Of a stretch of DNA of 64,000 nt, positions 17,184 through 28,118 are shown piece after piece (within the stretch, counting starts at the first letter, position 1; the number at the start of each line of letters is the position of its first letter). Location: contig NZ_JAERRH010000022.1 of assembly GCF_016741855.1 (NCBI RefSeq), forward strand, positions 36,501-100,500, in the 5' to 3' direction. Below the pieces are notes generated by a model. The model did not search any database. It saw nothing but the letters and a program-made list of their open reading frames with translations, and was not told the DNA's origin. Source of the stretch: Streptomyces musisoli (GTDB lineage: Bacteria > Actinomycetota > Actinomycetes > Streptomycetales > Streptomycetaceae). A program made the position numbers and the translations under genes.

Positions 17184-18182
17184 GTGACCGCACCGATCGA
17201 GACCACCGGGGCGGCAGCCGAGGCACAGCCGGAGGCTGTGCTGGAGGGTGCCGGTAAGGGGCAGATCGAGGGTCGTTCCCTGGGCCAGATCGCCTGGACC
17301 CGGTTCAAGAAGGACAAGGTCGCCGTCGCGGGCGGCGTCATCGTGATCCTGCTGATCCTCCTCGCTGCCCTCTCGCGTCCCCTCCAGGCCATGCTCGGCC
17401 TCGACCCCAACGCCTTCAACCAGGACCTGATCGACCCCAACACCTCGCTGCCCAAGGGTAGTTGGGGCGGCATGAGCGCGGACCACCCGCTCGGCGTCGA
17501 CCCGAAGTTCGGCCGGGACATCGCCACCCGCATCCTGGAGGGCTCCTGGGTGTCGCTGGTGGTCGCCTTCGGCGCCACCATCCTGTCCAACGTCATCGGC
17601 GCGATCATGGGTGTCGTCGCCGGCTACTACGGCGGGCGGGTCGACTCGATCATCAGCCGGCTGATGGACACGTTCCTCGCCTTCCCCCTCCTGCTGTTCG
17701 CCATCTCCATCTCCGCCACCCTTCAGGGCGGCGCCTTCGGCCTCGAGGGACTGCCGCTCCACCTGAGCGTGCTGATCTTCGTCATCGGCTTCTTCAACTG
17801 GCCGTACCTGGGCCGGATCGTGCGCGGTCAGACCCTCGCCCTGCGGGAGCGCGAGTTCGTGGACGCCTCCCGCGGCATGGGCGCCAAGGCCCCGTACATC
17901 CTGTTCCGGGAACTGATGCCGAACCTGGTCGGCCCGATCATCGTCTACTCGACGCTGCTCATCCCGACCAACATCCTCTTCGAGGCGTCCCTGAGCTACC
18001 TCGGCGTCGGCATCCAGCCCCCGCAGGCTTCCTGGGGCGGCATGCTGCGCGAGGCGGTCACCTACTACCAGGTCGACCCCCAGTTCATGATCGTCCCCGG
18101 ACTCGCCATCTTCGTGACCGTCCTGGCGTTCAACCTGCTCGGTGACGGTCTCCGCGATGCTCTCGACCCGCGCAGCCGCTGA
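17184..18182 (+). CDS. Oligopeptide ABC transporter permease (DppC/OppC type)
   Basis: A 332-residue inner-membrane permease. An Ala/Glu-rich 40-residue cytosolic head is followed by a first membrane span (VAVAGGVIVILLILLAAL) and the N-terminal OppC_N segment. The BPD_transp_1 core then spans about five helices, with the EAA loop at EFVDASRGMGAKAPYILFRE. GTG 17184 was chosen because GAGAGGGG lies about nine bases upstream; ATG 17112 is in frame but lacks a site. Unusually for this class the C-type permease leads the operon, ahead of the binding protein. Confidence 0.93.
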   Translation: MTAPIETTGAAAEAQPEAVLEGAGKGQIEGRSLGQIAWTRFKKDKVAVAGGVIVILLILLAALSRPLQAMLGLDPNAFNQDLIDPNTSLPKGSWGGMSADHPLGVDPKFGRDIATRILEGSWVSLVVAFGATILSNVIGAIMGVVAGYYGGRVDSIISRLMDTFLAFPLLLFAISISATLQGGAFGLEGLPLHLSVLIFVIGFFNWPYLGRIVRGQTLALREREFVDASRGMGAKAPYILFRELMPNLVGPIIVYSTLLIPTNILFEASLSYLGVGIQPPQASWGGMLREAVTYYQVDPQFMIVPGLAIFVTVLAFNLLGDGLRDALDPRSR

Positions 18183-18237
18183 GTCCTGCCGCAGAGAGCC
18201 CGAAAAGTTTCCGACAATGGAGGGGAAAGCGCCCATC

Positions 18238-19989
18238 ATGCGAAGGTCAGCGCTGGCCGCGATCGCGGCCATCGGCACCGCCAGCCTGTTTCTTGCGGGT
18301 TGCAGCAAGGCCGATGACAACAAGAACGAGAACGGCACCAAGTCGGCCGGGGCCAACGCCGCGACCAAGGGCGTCGTGAACGCGTCGGACAAGAAGGGCG
18401 GGACGCTCACCTACGAGCTGTCCGACGTCCCGGACTCGTTCGACCCGGGCAACACGTACTACGCGTACATGTACAACCTCAGCCGGCTGTGGGCCCGCCC
18501 GCTGATGACCTTCCAGCCCGGCGCCGGCGAAGAGGGCAACACCCTCGTCCCCGACCTCGCGGCGAGCAAGGGCGTCCCGAGCGACGGCGGCAAGACCTGG
18601 ACGTACAAGCTGCGTTCGGGCCTGAAGTACGAGGACGGCTCGCCGATCACCTCGAAGGACGTCAAGTACGCCGTCGAGCGCTCCAACTTCGCGCGTGACG
18701 TGCTCTCCCTCGGCCCGAACTACTTCCAGCAGTTCATGGCCGACGGCGACAAGTACAAGGGCCCCTACAAGGACAAGAGCGCCAAGGGCCTGTCCTCCAT
18801 CGAGACGCCGGACGACACCACCGTCGTCTTCCACCTGAAGCAGGCCTTCCAGGAGTTCGACTACCTGGTCGCCGCCCCGCAGACGGCCCCGGTGCCCCAG
18901 GCCAAGGACACGGGCGTCGACTACGTCAAGCACATCGTGTCGTCGGGCTCCTACAAGTTCCAGAGCTACGAGGACGGCAAGCAGGCCGTGCTCGTGCGCA
19001 ACGAGAACTGGGACGCCAAGACCGACCCGCTGCGCAAGCAGCTGCCGGACAAGATCGTCGTGAAGCTGAAGGTCAACCCGGAGACCATCGACCAGGACGT
19101 CATGGCCGGCAAGGCCATCGACCTGGCCGGTACGGGTGTCCAGGCGGCGACGCAGGCCCAGGTGCTCACCGACACCGCCAAGAAGGCGAACACGGACAAC
19201 ACCTACGGTGGCCGTCTCGTCTACATGGCGATCAACACCACGGTCGCGCCGTTCGACAAGGTCGAGTGCCGCAAGGCCGTGCAGTACGCCGTCGACAAGG
19301 TCTCGGTGCAGACCGCCGAGGGCGGCCCGATCCGCGGTGACATCGCCTCCACGGTGCTGCCCCCGGACATCCCGGGCTACGCCAAGTCCGACGTCTACGC
19401 GACCAAGGACAGCAAGGGCGACGTCGCCAAGGCCAAGGAGCAGCTGAAGGCCTGCGGCAAGACCTCGATCTCCACCAACATCTCGGCCCGCTCGGACCGT
19501 CCGCAGGAGATCGACGCCGCCACGGCGATCATCAACTCGCTGAAGAAGGTCGGCATCAACGCCACCCTCAAGCAGTACCCGTCCGGCAAGTACTTCACCG
19601 ACTACGCGGGTGTGCCGAAGTTCACCAAGAAGCAGAACATCGGCCTGGAGATGATGCAGTGGGGCGCCGACTGGCCGTCCGGCTACGGCTTCCTGCAGCA
19701 GATCCTGAACGGCAAGGCGATCAGCCAGTCCGGTAACACCAACCTGTCGCAGTACGACAACAAGGACGTCAACGCCCTGCTGGCCAAGGCGATCGGCACC
19801 CAGGACAACGCCGAGCGCAACAGCCTCTACACCCAGATCGACAAGAAGACCATGGACGACGCCGTCCTGGTCCCGCTGACCTACTTCAAGGTCCTGCTGG
19901 GCCGCCCCACGACCTACACCAACCTGGTTTCCACGGCGGCCTTCAGCGGTCAGTACGACTACCTCAACATCGGCGTCGCGTCGAAGTAG
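18238..19989 (+). CDS. Peptide-binding lipoprotein of the ABC transporter (SBP family 5)
   Basis: A 583-residue extracytoplasmic receptor. The lipobox LAGC puts the lipidated cysteine at residue 21 after RRSALAAIAAIGTASLFLAG. The mature part has the family-5 features GGTLTYELSDVPDSFDPGN, a TYKLRSGLKYEDGSPITSKD segment and RKAVQYAVDK. It should hand peptides to the two permeases. GGAGGGG lies 12 bases before ATG 18238. Codon use is like the neighbours. A perfect hairpin follows the stop codon, probably making this transcript the most abundant of the operon. Confidence 0.95.
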   Translation: MRRSALAAIAAIGTASLFLAGCSKADDNKNENGTKSAGANAATKGVVNASDKKGGTLTYELSDVPDSFDPGNTYYAYMYNLSRLWARPLMTFQPGAGEEGNTLVPDLAASKGVPSDGGKTWTYKLRSGLKYEDGSPITSKDVKYAVERSNFARDVLSLGPNYFQQFMADGDKYKGPYKDKSAKGLSSIETPDDTTVVFHLKQAFQEFDYLVAAPQTAPVPQAKDTGVDYVKHIVSSGSYKFQSYEDGKQAVLVRNENWDAKTDPLRKQLPDKIVVKLKVNPETIDQDVMAGKAIDLAGTGVQAATQAQVLTDTAKKANTDNTYGGRLVYMAINTTVAPFDKVECRKAVQYAVDKVSVQTAEGGPIRGDIASTVLPPDIPGYAKSDVYATKDSKGDVAKAKEQLKACGKTSISTNISARSDRPQEIDAATAIINSLKKVGINATLKQYPSGKYFTDYAGVPKFTKKQNIGLEMMQWGADWPSGYGFLQQILNGKAISQSGNTNLSQYDNKDVNALLAKAIGTQDNAERNSLYTQIDKKTMDDAVLVPLTYFKVLLGRPTTYTNLVSTAAFSGQYDYLNIGVASK

Positions 19990-20016
19990 CAGCCCCGGAA
20001 GGCAGGTGAAGGCATT

Positions 20017-20048
20017 GGTGCCCGCGGGCTTCGCGGCCCGCGGGCACC
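20017..20048 (+). terminator. Hairpin after the binding-protein gene
   Basis: A perfect 13-bp stem (GGTGCCCGCGGGC and complement) with loop TTCGCG lies 27 bases after the stop and just before the next permease. Within ABC operons such stems commonly stop 3 prime decay or partly terminate, so that binding protein exceeds permease. Confidence 0.75.
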
Positions 20049-20061
20049 AGCGCCGGTCCCC

Positions 20062-21069
20062 GTGATCTCGTACATCCTCCGCCGGACGTTCGCGGCAGTG
20101 ATCCTGCTGCTGGTCGTCTCCGCGGTCACCTTCGCCATCTTCTTCCTGCTGCCGAGGCTCGCCGGCCAGACAGCGGACCAGCTGGCGCAGCAGTACATCG
20201 GCAAGAGCCCGTCGAAGGCGGACATCGCCGCTGTCAAGCACAACCTCGGTCTGGACCAGCCTGTCTACGTCCAGTACTGGCACTTCATCAAGGGGATCGT
20301 GGCCGGCTCCACCTACGACCTCGGCCCCACCACGGTGCACTGCGATGCACCCTGCTTCGGCTACTCCTTCAAGAACCACCAGGCCGTGTGGCCGGAGCTG
20401 ACCTCCCGTCTTCCGATCACACTCTCGCTCGCCGCCGGCGCCGCCCTGCTGTGGCTGGTCTCGGGTGTGGTCGCCGGTGTCATCTCCGCGCTGAAGCCGC
20501 GCTCGGCCGTCGACCGCGCCTTCATGGGCATCGCGCTCACCGGCGTCTCGCTCCCCATGTTCTTCACCGGCAACCTGGCGATCCTGCTCTTCAGGTACCA
20601 GGTGCCGATCTTCGGTGACGAGTACGTGCCGCTCACGGAGAACCCCTCGCAGTGGGCCAACACCCTGATTCCGGCGTGGTGTTCGCTCGCCCTGCTGTAC
20701 TCCGCCATCTACGCCCGGCTCACCCGCTCGGGCATGCTGGAGACGATGAACGAGGACTTCATCCGCACGGCCCGTGCCAAGGGTCTGCGGGAGGGCACCG
20801 TCATCACGCGGCACGGACTGCGCGCCGCTCTCACCCCGATCATCACGGTCTTCGGCATGGACATCGGCCTGCTGCTCGGCGGTGCCGTGATCACGGAGTC
20901 GGTGTTCTCGCTGCACGGCATCGGTGAGTACGCGGTGCAGGGCATCACCGACAACGACCTGCCCAAGATCCTCGGCGTGACCCTGCTCGCCGCCTTCTTC
21001 GTCGTGATCGCAAATCTTGTGGTGGACGTGCTCTACGCCGCCGCCGACCCGCGGGTGAGGCTCTCGTGA
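20062..21069 (+). CDS. Oligopeptide ABC transporter permease (DppB/OppB type)
   Basis: A 335-residue permease. It begins with a membrane span (SYILRRTFAAVILLLVVSAV), has a periplasmic stretch with TYDLGPTTVHCDAPCFGYSF holding two cysteines, and then five further helices. The EAA loop is MNEDFIRTARAKGLREGTVI. With the DppC-type partner it forms the channel. GTG 20062 follows the hairpin directly. Its last four bases overlap the GTG of the next gene, so the two are translationally coupled. Confidence 0.94.
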   Translation: MISYILRRTFAAVILLLVVSAVTFAIFFLLPRLAGQTADQLAQQYIGKSPSKADIAAVKHNLGLDQPVYVQYWHFIKGIVAGSTYDLGPTTVHCDAPCFGYSFKNHQAVWPELTSRLPITLSLAAGAALLWLVSGVVAGVISALKPRSAVDRAFMGIALTGVSLPMFFTGNLAILLFRYQVPIFGDEYVPLTENPSQWANTLIPAWCSLALLYSAIYARLTRSGMLETMNEDFIRTARAKGLREGTVITRHGLRAALTPIITVFGMDIGLLLGGAVITESVFSLHGIGEYAVQGITDNDLPKILGVTLLAAFFVVIANLVVDVLYAAADPRVRLS

Positions 21070-22156
21070 CCGAACTCTCCAAGACCGGCGCCGCAGTGGG
21101 CGAGCCCACCTCCGGCCGCCAGGCACCCGAAGCCTTCCTGGAGGTCCGCGACCTCAAGGTGCACTTCCCGACCGACGACGGCCTGGTCAAGTCCGTCGAC
21201 GGGCTCAGCTTCTCGCTGGAGAAGGGCCGGACCCTCGCCATCGTCGGCGAGTCCGGCTCCGGCAAGTCGGTCACCTCACAGGCCATCATGGGCCTGCACC
21301 GGCTCGGCACCCGCGGCAAGAACGTGCGGATGTCCGGCGAGATCTGGCTGGACGGCCAGGAACTGGTCTCCGCCTCCCCGGACGAGGTGCGCAAGCTCCG
21401 CGGCCGGGAGATGGCGATGATCTTCCAGGACCCGCTGTCCGCGATGCACCCGTACTACAAGGTCGGCGACCAGATCGTCGAGGCCTACCGGGTCCACCAC
21501 AAGGTGACCAAGAAGGTCGCCCGCGCCCGCGCCATCGAGATGCTCGACCGCGTCGGCATCCCCGAGCCGGCCAAGCGCGTCGACGGCTACCCGCACGAGT
21601 TCTCCGGCGGTATGCGCCAGCGCGCCATGATCGCCATGGCGCTGGTGAACAACCCCGAGCTGCTCATCGCGGACGAGCCGACCACCGCCCTCGACGTGAC
21701 CGTCCAGGCGCAGATCCTCGACCTCATCCGGGATCTGCAGAAGGAGTTCGGCTCCGCGGTCATCATGATCACCCACGACCTCGGTGTGGTCGCCGAGATC
21801 GCCGACGACGTCCTCGTGATGTACGGCGGCCGGTGTGTGGAGCGCGGTTCGGCCGACGAGGTCTTCGAGCGGCCGCAGCACCCCTACACCTGGGGTCTGC
21901 TCGGCTCGATGCCCCGCATCGACCGCGAGACCTCCGAACGGCTCATCCCGGTCAAGGGCTCCCCGCCGAGCCTCATCAACGTCCCCTCGGGCTGCGCCTT
22001 CCACCCGCGCTGCCCGTACGCGGACATCCCCAAGGGGAACGTCACCCGCACGGTGCGCCCCGAGCTGGAGCAGGTGAGCACCGGGCACTGGTCCGCCTGT
22101 CACCTCTCGGCAGAGGACCGTGAGCGGATCTGGACCGAAGAGATTGCGCCGAAGCT

Positions 22157-22160
<4 letters not shown>
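21066..22160 (+). CDS. Oligopeptide ABC transporter ATPase (DppD type)
   Basis: A 364-residue ATPase with Walker A GESGSGKSV, Q-loop in MIFQDPLSAMHP, signature FSGGMRQR, Walker B LLIADEPTTALD and H-loop ITHDLGVVAE. The C-terminal oligo_HPY region (VPSGCAFHPRCPYADIPKGN) carries the Cys cluster typical of peptide-importer ATPases. It overlaps both neighbours by four bases and pairs with the following ATPase. Confidence 0.96.
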
Positions 22161-23749
<1,589 letters not shown>

Positions 23750-23847
23750 CGCATGACGACTGGTTAAGTCATGTACATGCCTTACGGGAGAGCGCAGAGT
23801 CGTCCGTGTCAGACCACTGACCGGCACACGTTCGAGAGGGACGACTC

Positions 23848-25239
23848 ATGGCACTCTCCCGTTCGGCACGTCTGGGGACCCTCGCCACCGCGGCGGTCTC
23901 CTTCCTCGTCATCGCCGCCTCGTCCGCCCCGATCCAGGGCGCGCCGGGCATCGGCGATCCCTACTTTCCCCGGCTGGGCAACGGCGGCTTCGACGCCCGC
24001 CACTACGATCTGGACATCGCCTACGCACCGGACACCGGCCGCCTGGACGGCCGTACGACCCTGCGGGCGCGGGCCACCCAGAACCTCTCCTCCTTCGATC
24101 TCGACCTCCAGCAGCTGGAGGTCACGCGGGTCGAAGTGGACGGCAGACGCGCCGGGTTCACCCGTGACGGCGACGAGATCACCGTCACGCCGCGCCACAC
24201 CCTGCGCCAGGGACACGCCTTCACCGTCACCGTCACCTACGGGGGCGTGCCCGAGGCCCTCGGCGGGCCGATCGTCTTCGGCTCCAAGTACGGCTGGATG
24301 AGGACGGGTGACGGTGTCTTCGTCGCCTGCGAGCCCAACGCCGCCTCCACCTGGTTCCCGTCCAGCGACCACCCCGCCGACAAGGCCACGTACGACATCC
24401 GGATCAAGGCGCCCGAGGGCCTGACCGCCGTCTCCAACGGCCGGCTCGTGTCGACGTACGACAGACACGGATCGACGTACACCCACTGGCGGGAGAGCCG
24501 GCCGATGGCCACGTACCTCGCCACCGCCACCATCGGGAAGTTCGACGTCCGCACCGGGCGGACCCCCGGCGGCACCCCGATCTACGTCGCCGTCGACCCC
24601 GTGCTGAAGAACGGCAGCAGTGTCGACGTGTACGCCGTCACCGCCGCCGCCACCGACTACTGGTCGCAGGTCTTCGGGCCGTACCCGTTCGAGGAGACCG
24701 GCGCGATCGTGGACGACATGCCCGAGGCCGGGTTCTCCCTGGAGGTGCAGAGCAAGCCGGCCTACTCGGCCGTGCGCAGCGAGTCGACCATCGTGCACGA
24801 GCTGGCCCACCAGTGGTTCGGCGACTCGGTGAGCGTGGCGCAGTGGAAGGACATCTGGCTCAACGAGGGCTTCGCCACCTACGCCCAGTGGCTGTGGGCC
24901 GAGCACCAGGGCACCCGCTCCGCCCACGACTCCTTCCGCGCCGGCTACGACTCCCGCCCGGCCGACTCCGCCTTCTGGCAGATCAAGCCGGCCGACCCGC
25001 AGCGCGACACCATGTTCGCCTCCGCCGTCTACCAGCGCGGCGCGATGACGCTCCAGGTGCTGCGCGAGCGGATCGGCGACACCGCCTTCTTCAGGCTGCT
25101 GCCCGCCTGGACGAAGCTCCACCGGTACGGCAATGCCGACACCGCCGACTTCATCCGTCTCGCCGAGCACGTCAGCAAGCGACAGCTGGACGATCTCTTC
25201 GACACCTGGCTGTTCACCCCAGGGAAACCCACCCTGTGA
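23848..25239 (+). CDS. Secreted M1-family metallopeptidase
   Basis: A 463-residue zinc peptidase with a signal peptide (SARLGTLATAAVSFLVIAAS). The zinc motif HELAHQWFGD starts near residue 318 and the third ligand follows in WLNEGFATYAQW. The substrate anchor resembling GAMEN is changed to PEAGFSLE. Shorter than full M1 aminopeptidases, it has only the beta-sandwich and catalytic domains. It could trim peptides that the transporter upstream takes in. GAGAGGGAC precedes ATG 23848. Confidence 0.9.
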   Translation: MALSRSARLGTLATAAVSFLVIAASSAPIQGAPGIGDPYFPRLGNGGFDARHYDLDIAYAPDTGRLDGRTTLRARATQNLSSFDLDLQQLEVTRVEVDGRRAGFTRDGDEITVTPRHTLRQGHAFTVTVTYGGVPEALGGPIVFGSKYGWMRTGDGVFVACEPNAASTWFPSSDHPADKATYDIRIKAPEGLTAVSNGRLVSTYDRHGSTYTHWRESRPMATYLATATIGKFDVRTGRTPGGTPIYVAVDPVLKNGSSVDVYAVTAAATDYWSQVFGPYPFEETGAIVDDMPEAGFSLEVQSKPAYSAVRSESTIVHELAHQWFGDSVSVAQWKDIWLNEGFATYAQWLWAEHQGTRSAHDSFRAGYDSRPADSAFWQIKPADPQRDTMFASAVYQRGAMTLQVLRERIGDTAFFRLLPAWTKLHRYGNADTADFIRLAEHVSKRQLDDLFDTWLFTPGKPTL

Positions 25240-25286
25240 GCCTGGCTTTGTAAGGTTCACGCCTCCTGACAGGAGACAATGTCAGG

Positions 25287-25946
25287 GTGCAGCTCCAGCA
25301 ACTCTTCAGTCCCTCCGTCCAGCACACGCTCGATGTGATCGGCATCTTCGTGTTCGCGATCTCCGGCGCCCTGCTGGCCGTCCGGAAGAACTTCGACGTC
25401 TTCGGCATCGCCGTCCTCGCCGAGGTCACCGCGCTGGGCGGCGGGCTCTTCCGTGACGTGGTGATCGGAGCCGTGCCGCCGGCCGCCTTCACGGATCTCG
25501 GGTACTTCCTGACCCCGCTGCTCGCCACGCTCGTCGTCTTCTTCCTGCACCCGCACGTCGAACGCATCCAGACTGCGGTGCTCGTCTTCGACGCGGCCGG
25601 CCTCGGCCTGTTCTGTGTCAGCGGCACGACGAAGGCGTACAGCTACGGCCTCAACCTGACCGCCTCCGCGACGCTGGGCCTGGCCACCGCCGTGGGCGGC
25701 GGTGTGCTGCGGGACGTGCTGGCCAACGAGGTGCCCTCGCTGCTGCGCTGGGACCGCGACCTGTACGCGGTCCCGGCGATCGTCGGCGCCACGATGATCG
25801 TCCTGTGCATCCACTACGACGTGCTGACCCCGCTCACCAGCGGTCTCGCGGTCGTCACGGCCTTCGTGCTGCGCCTGCTCGCGATGCGGTTCCATTGGCG
25901 AGCGCCGCGTGCGTGGAACCGCCGGTCGACGGTGACCGAGGAATAG
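25287..25946 (+). CDS. TRIC-type channel / UPF0126 (YadS) membrane protein
   Basis: A 219-residue protein with two repeats of about three helices each, the glycine-rich GxxFRD turn seen twice: LGGGLFRDVVIG and VGGGVLRDVLAN. This is the UPF0126 family, bacterial relatives of trimeric intracellular cation channels. Glycine transport has also been proposed for some members. GTG 25287 has AGGAGA about ten bases before it. Its last 92 bases overlap the 3 prime end of the convergent esterase gene. Confidence 0.87.
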   Translation: MQLQQLFSPSVQHTLDVIGIFVFAISGALLAVRKNFDVFGIAVLAEVTALGGGLFRDVVIGAVPPAAFTDLGYFLTPLLATLVVFFLHPHVERIQTAVLVFDAAGLGLFCVSGTTKAYSYGLNLTASATLGLATAVGGGVLRDVLANEVPSLLRWDRDLYAVPAIVGATMIVLCIHYDVLTPLTSGLAVVTAFVLRLLAMRFHWRAPRAWNRRSTVTEE

Positions 25947-27105
25947 GGGCGCCGGCGAGGGAGGTGTCGCGTCCCTTGGCGCGGCTCTGGCCCATCTGGA
26001 GGGTCAGCCACCGGAAGACGGTGTCGACCTGCGGGCGCCACAGCGCCATGGTGTGCCCGCCCGCGCTGCGCGGCAGCAGGACCACGCGCACGGTGGTGGG
26101 CGCCTTGGCGACGGACTCCAGGGCCATGGCCGCCTGGTAGCCGTCGCCGGACTCACCGGACAGGTACAGCGCGATCGGGGGCGGCTCGGCCGCCTTGCGC
26201 AGCAGCAGGAAGGGGTTGTTCGCGGCGCGCAGGGCGGGGGTCTGGGCGGCGAGGGAGCTGCGTTCGCCGATCGGGTCGTTGTAGCCGGACAGGCTCACCG
26301 CGGCCCGGTACCGGTCGGGGTGTGCCACGGCCAGCTTGACCGCGCAGTGCGCGCCGGCCGAGTAGCCGGCCGTCGCCCAGCCGCGGGGGGCCGGCTGGGC
26401 CCGGAAGTTGTCCGTGACCATCTTCGGTACGTCGATGCTGAGCCAGCTGTCGGCGTTGACCTGGCCCGGGACGTTGGCGCAGCCGGTGTCCACGGCGGCC
26501 AGCAGATTGGTGCGCGGGGCGACCAGGATGAAAGGGGCCACCTCGCCGCTGCTCATCAGCGGCAGCAGCTGCTCGTGGGCCCGCATCGCCCCGAACCAGG
26601 CCTTCGCGGAACCCGGGTAGCCCGGCAGCAGCTCCACCACCGGGAACTTCCTGTGCCGGTAGGCGGGGTCGTCGTACTGCGGCGGCAGCCAGACGTAGAC
26701 CTCGGCGTTCACCCCGGAGACCCGGCCCCTGAGCTGGGTGACGCGCACTCCGCCCGCCGCGTGCATGCCGGGTCCGTCGGCGGCCGTGAAGGTCTGCCGG
26801 ACCCTGGGCAGCCGTTTCACCGCGATGCCGCCGGTGCCGTCCCGCCCGAGGTCGGCGGCCTGCTGGACGTGGTCGCCGGTGCCGAGCAGGTCGGCCCAGT
26901 TGTCGTACAGGCTGTTGCGGTTGTTGACGAGCACGAAGACCAGCGTGACGGCCGTGGCCTGGGCGAACAGCAGCATCAGCACCCGGGCCGCGGCCCGCAG
27001 CGCCTTCGGCCCGCGCATCCGCGACCACAGGAGGAGCGGCAGTATGAGGGCGACCGCGGCCAGCACGACGGTCGTGCAGAGGAACGGAGTCCCGGTGAGG
27101 CTCAT
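25855..27105 (-). CDS. Membrane-anchored alpha/beta-hydrolase esterase
   Basis: A 416-residue protein. Two N-terminal membrane spans (LCTTVVLAAVALILPLLL and VLMLLFAQATAVTLVFVL) are followed by an extracellular esterase-D/mycolyltransferase-type hydrolase with KFPVVELLPGYPG, nucleophile elbow GYSAGAHCAVKLA and C-terminal SAGGHTMALW, which gives the catalytic His. The substrate is unknown. ATG 27105 starts the first span; a longer in-frame start at 27156 is possible, and no strong ribosome site precedes either. The last 92 bases read through the end of the TRIC gene on the other strand. The C-terminal tail encoded there looks disordered. Confidence 0.83.
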   Translation of the reverse strand: MSLTGTPFLCTTVVLAAVALILPLLLWSRMRGPKALRAAARVLMLLFAQATAVTLVFVLVNNRNSLYDNWADLLGTGDHVQQAADLGRDGTGGIAVKRLPRVRQTFTAADGPGMHAAGGVRVTQLRGRVSGVNAEVYVWLPPQYDDPAYRHRKFPVVELLPGYPGSAKAWFGAMRAHEQLLPLMSSGEVAPFILVAPRTNLLAAVDTGCANVPGQVNADSWLSIDVPKMVTDNFRAQPAPRGWATAGYSAGAHCAVKLAVAHPDRYRAAVSLSGYNDPIGERSSLAAQTPALRAANNPFLLLRKAAEPPPIALYLSGESGDGYQAAMALESVAKAPTTVRVVLLPRSAGGHTMALWRPQVDTVFRWLTLQMGQSRAKGRDTSLAGAPIPRSPSTGGSTHAALANGTASRAGAARRP

Positions 27106-27257
27106 GTCCCCATAGAGGGAGATCGAGCGCCCGGGGTTGGGGACGTGTCCGGACACTTACCGAGAAATTGCCGGACTCTCACCCGTAGGGAAGATCATGT
27201 CATCCGCCGGGATCCAAAAAGCTACCGCTTAGTAGTTTCCTGCTGTACGGTTCACGT

Positions 27258-28118
27258 ATGCCAGAAGCAGCTACCGTCTCCACCGTGCGGGCCGTGATCG
27301 GCGACAGCGAGTTCGACCGTGACACCGCGGTCACCCGGCGCGAGCCCGGCGTCTACGACCTCGACCTCTCGGCCGGCTGGACCATCATCAGCGCCGTCAA
27401 CGGCGGCTACCTGCTGGCCGTGCTGGGCCGGGCCCTGGCGGACGCCCTCCCGCACCCGGACCCGTTCACCGTCTCCGCGCACTACCTGACCGCCTCCCAG
27501 CCCGGGCCGGCGGTCATCCGCACCGAGACCGTCCGCGCCGGCCGGTCCCTCTCCACCGGCCAGGCCTCGCTCTTCCAGTACGACGAGGAGGGCAACGAGG
27601 TCGAACGCATCCGCGTCCTCGCCTCCTACGGCGATCTCGCCACCCTCCCCGACGACGTCCGTACGACGGCCACCCCGCCCCCGATCCCGCCGCTGGAGCA
27701 GTGCTTCGGCCCCGAGGACGGGCCCGCCCCGATCGACGGCAGCTCCGCCATCGCCGACCGGCTGATGCTCAAGCTCGACCCCGCCACCCTCGGCTGGGCG
27801 CTCGGCGCGCCCTCCGGCAAGGGCGAGATGCGCGCCTGGTTCGGCCTCGCCGACGGCCGCGACGCCGACCCGCTCTCGCTGCTCCTCGCCGTGGACGCCC
27901 TGCCGCCCACCGCCTTCGAGCTGGGCCTGAAGGGCTGGGTCCCGACGGTGGAACTCACCGTCCACGTCCGCTGCCGCCCGGCCCCCGGCCCGCTGCGGGT
28001 GTCGATCGCCACCCGCAACCTGGCCGGCGGCTTCCTGGAGGAGGACGCCGAGGTGTGGGACAGCGAGGACCGGCTGGTCGCGCAGTCCCGCCAGCTGGCC
28101 CGGGTCAGGCTCGGCTGA
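27258..28118 (+). CDS. Acyl-CoA thioesterase, double-hotdog family
   Basis: A 286-residue thioesterase of the TesB-like group (4HBT_3). The first hotdog has SAGWTIISAVNGGYLLAVLG and FTVSAHYLTASQPG; the second contains ELTVHVRCRPAPGPLRV and DRLVAQSRQLARV. Such enzymes hydrolyse fatty or aromatic acyl-CoAs in the cytosol. It begins close behind CTGTACGGTTCACGT, so its mRNA may have a very short leader. Its last 14 bases overlap the convergent DinB-like gene. Confidence 0.86.
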   Translation: MPEAATVSTVRAVIGDSEFDRDTAVTRREPGVYDLDLSAGWTIISAVNGGYLLAVLGRALADALPHPDPFTVSAHYLTASQPGPAVIRTETVRAGRSLSTGQASLFQYDEEGNEVERIRVLASYGDLATLPDDVRTTATPPPIPPLEQCFGPEDGPAPIDGSSAIADRLMLKLDPATLGWALGAPSGKGEMRAWFGLADGRDADPLSLLLAVDALPPTAFELGLKGWVPTVELTVHVRCRPAPGPLRVSIATRNLAGGFLEEDAEVWDSEDRLVAQSRQLARVRLG

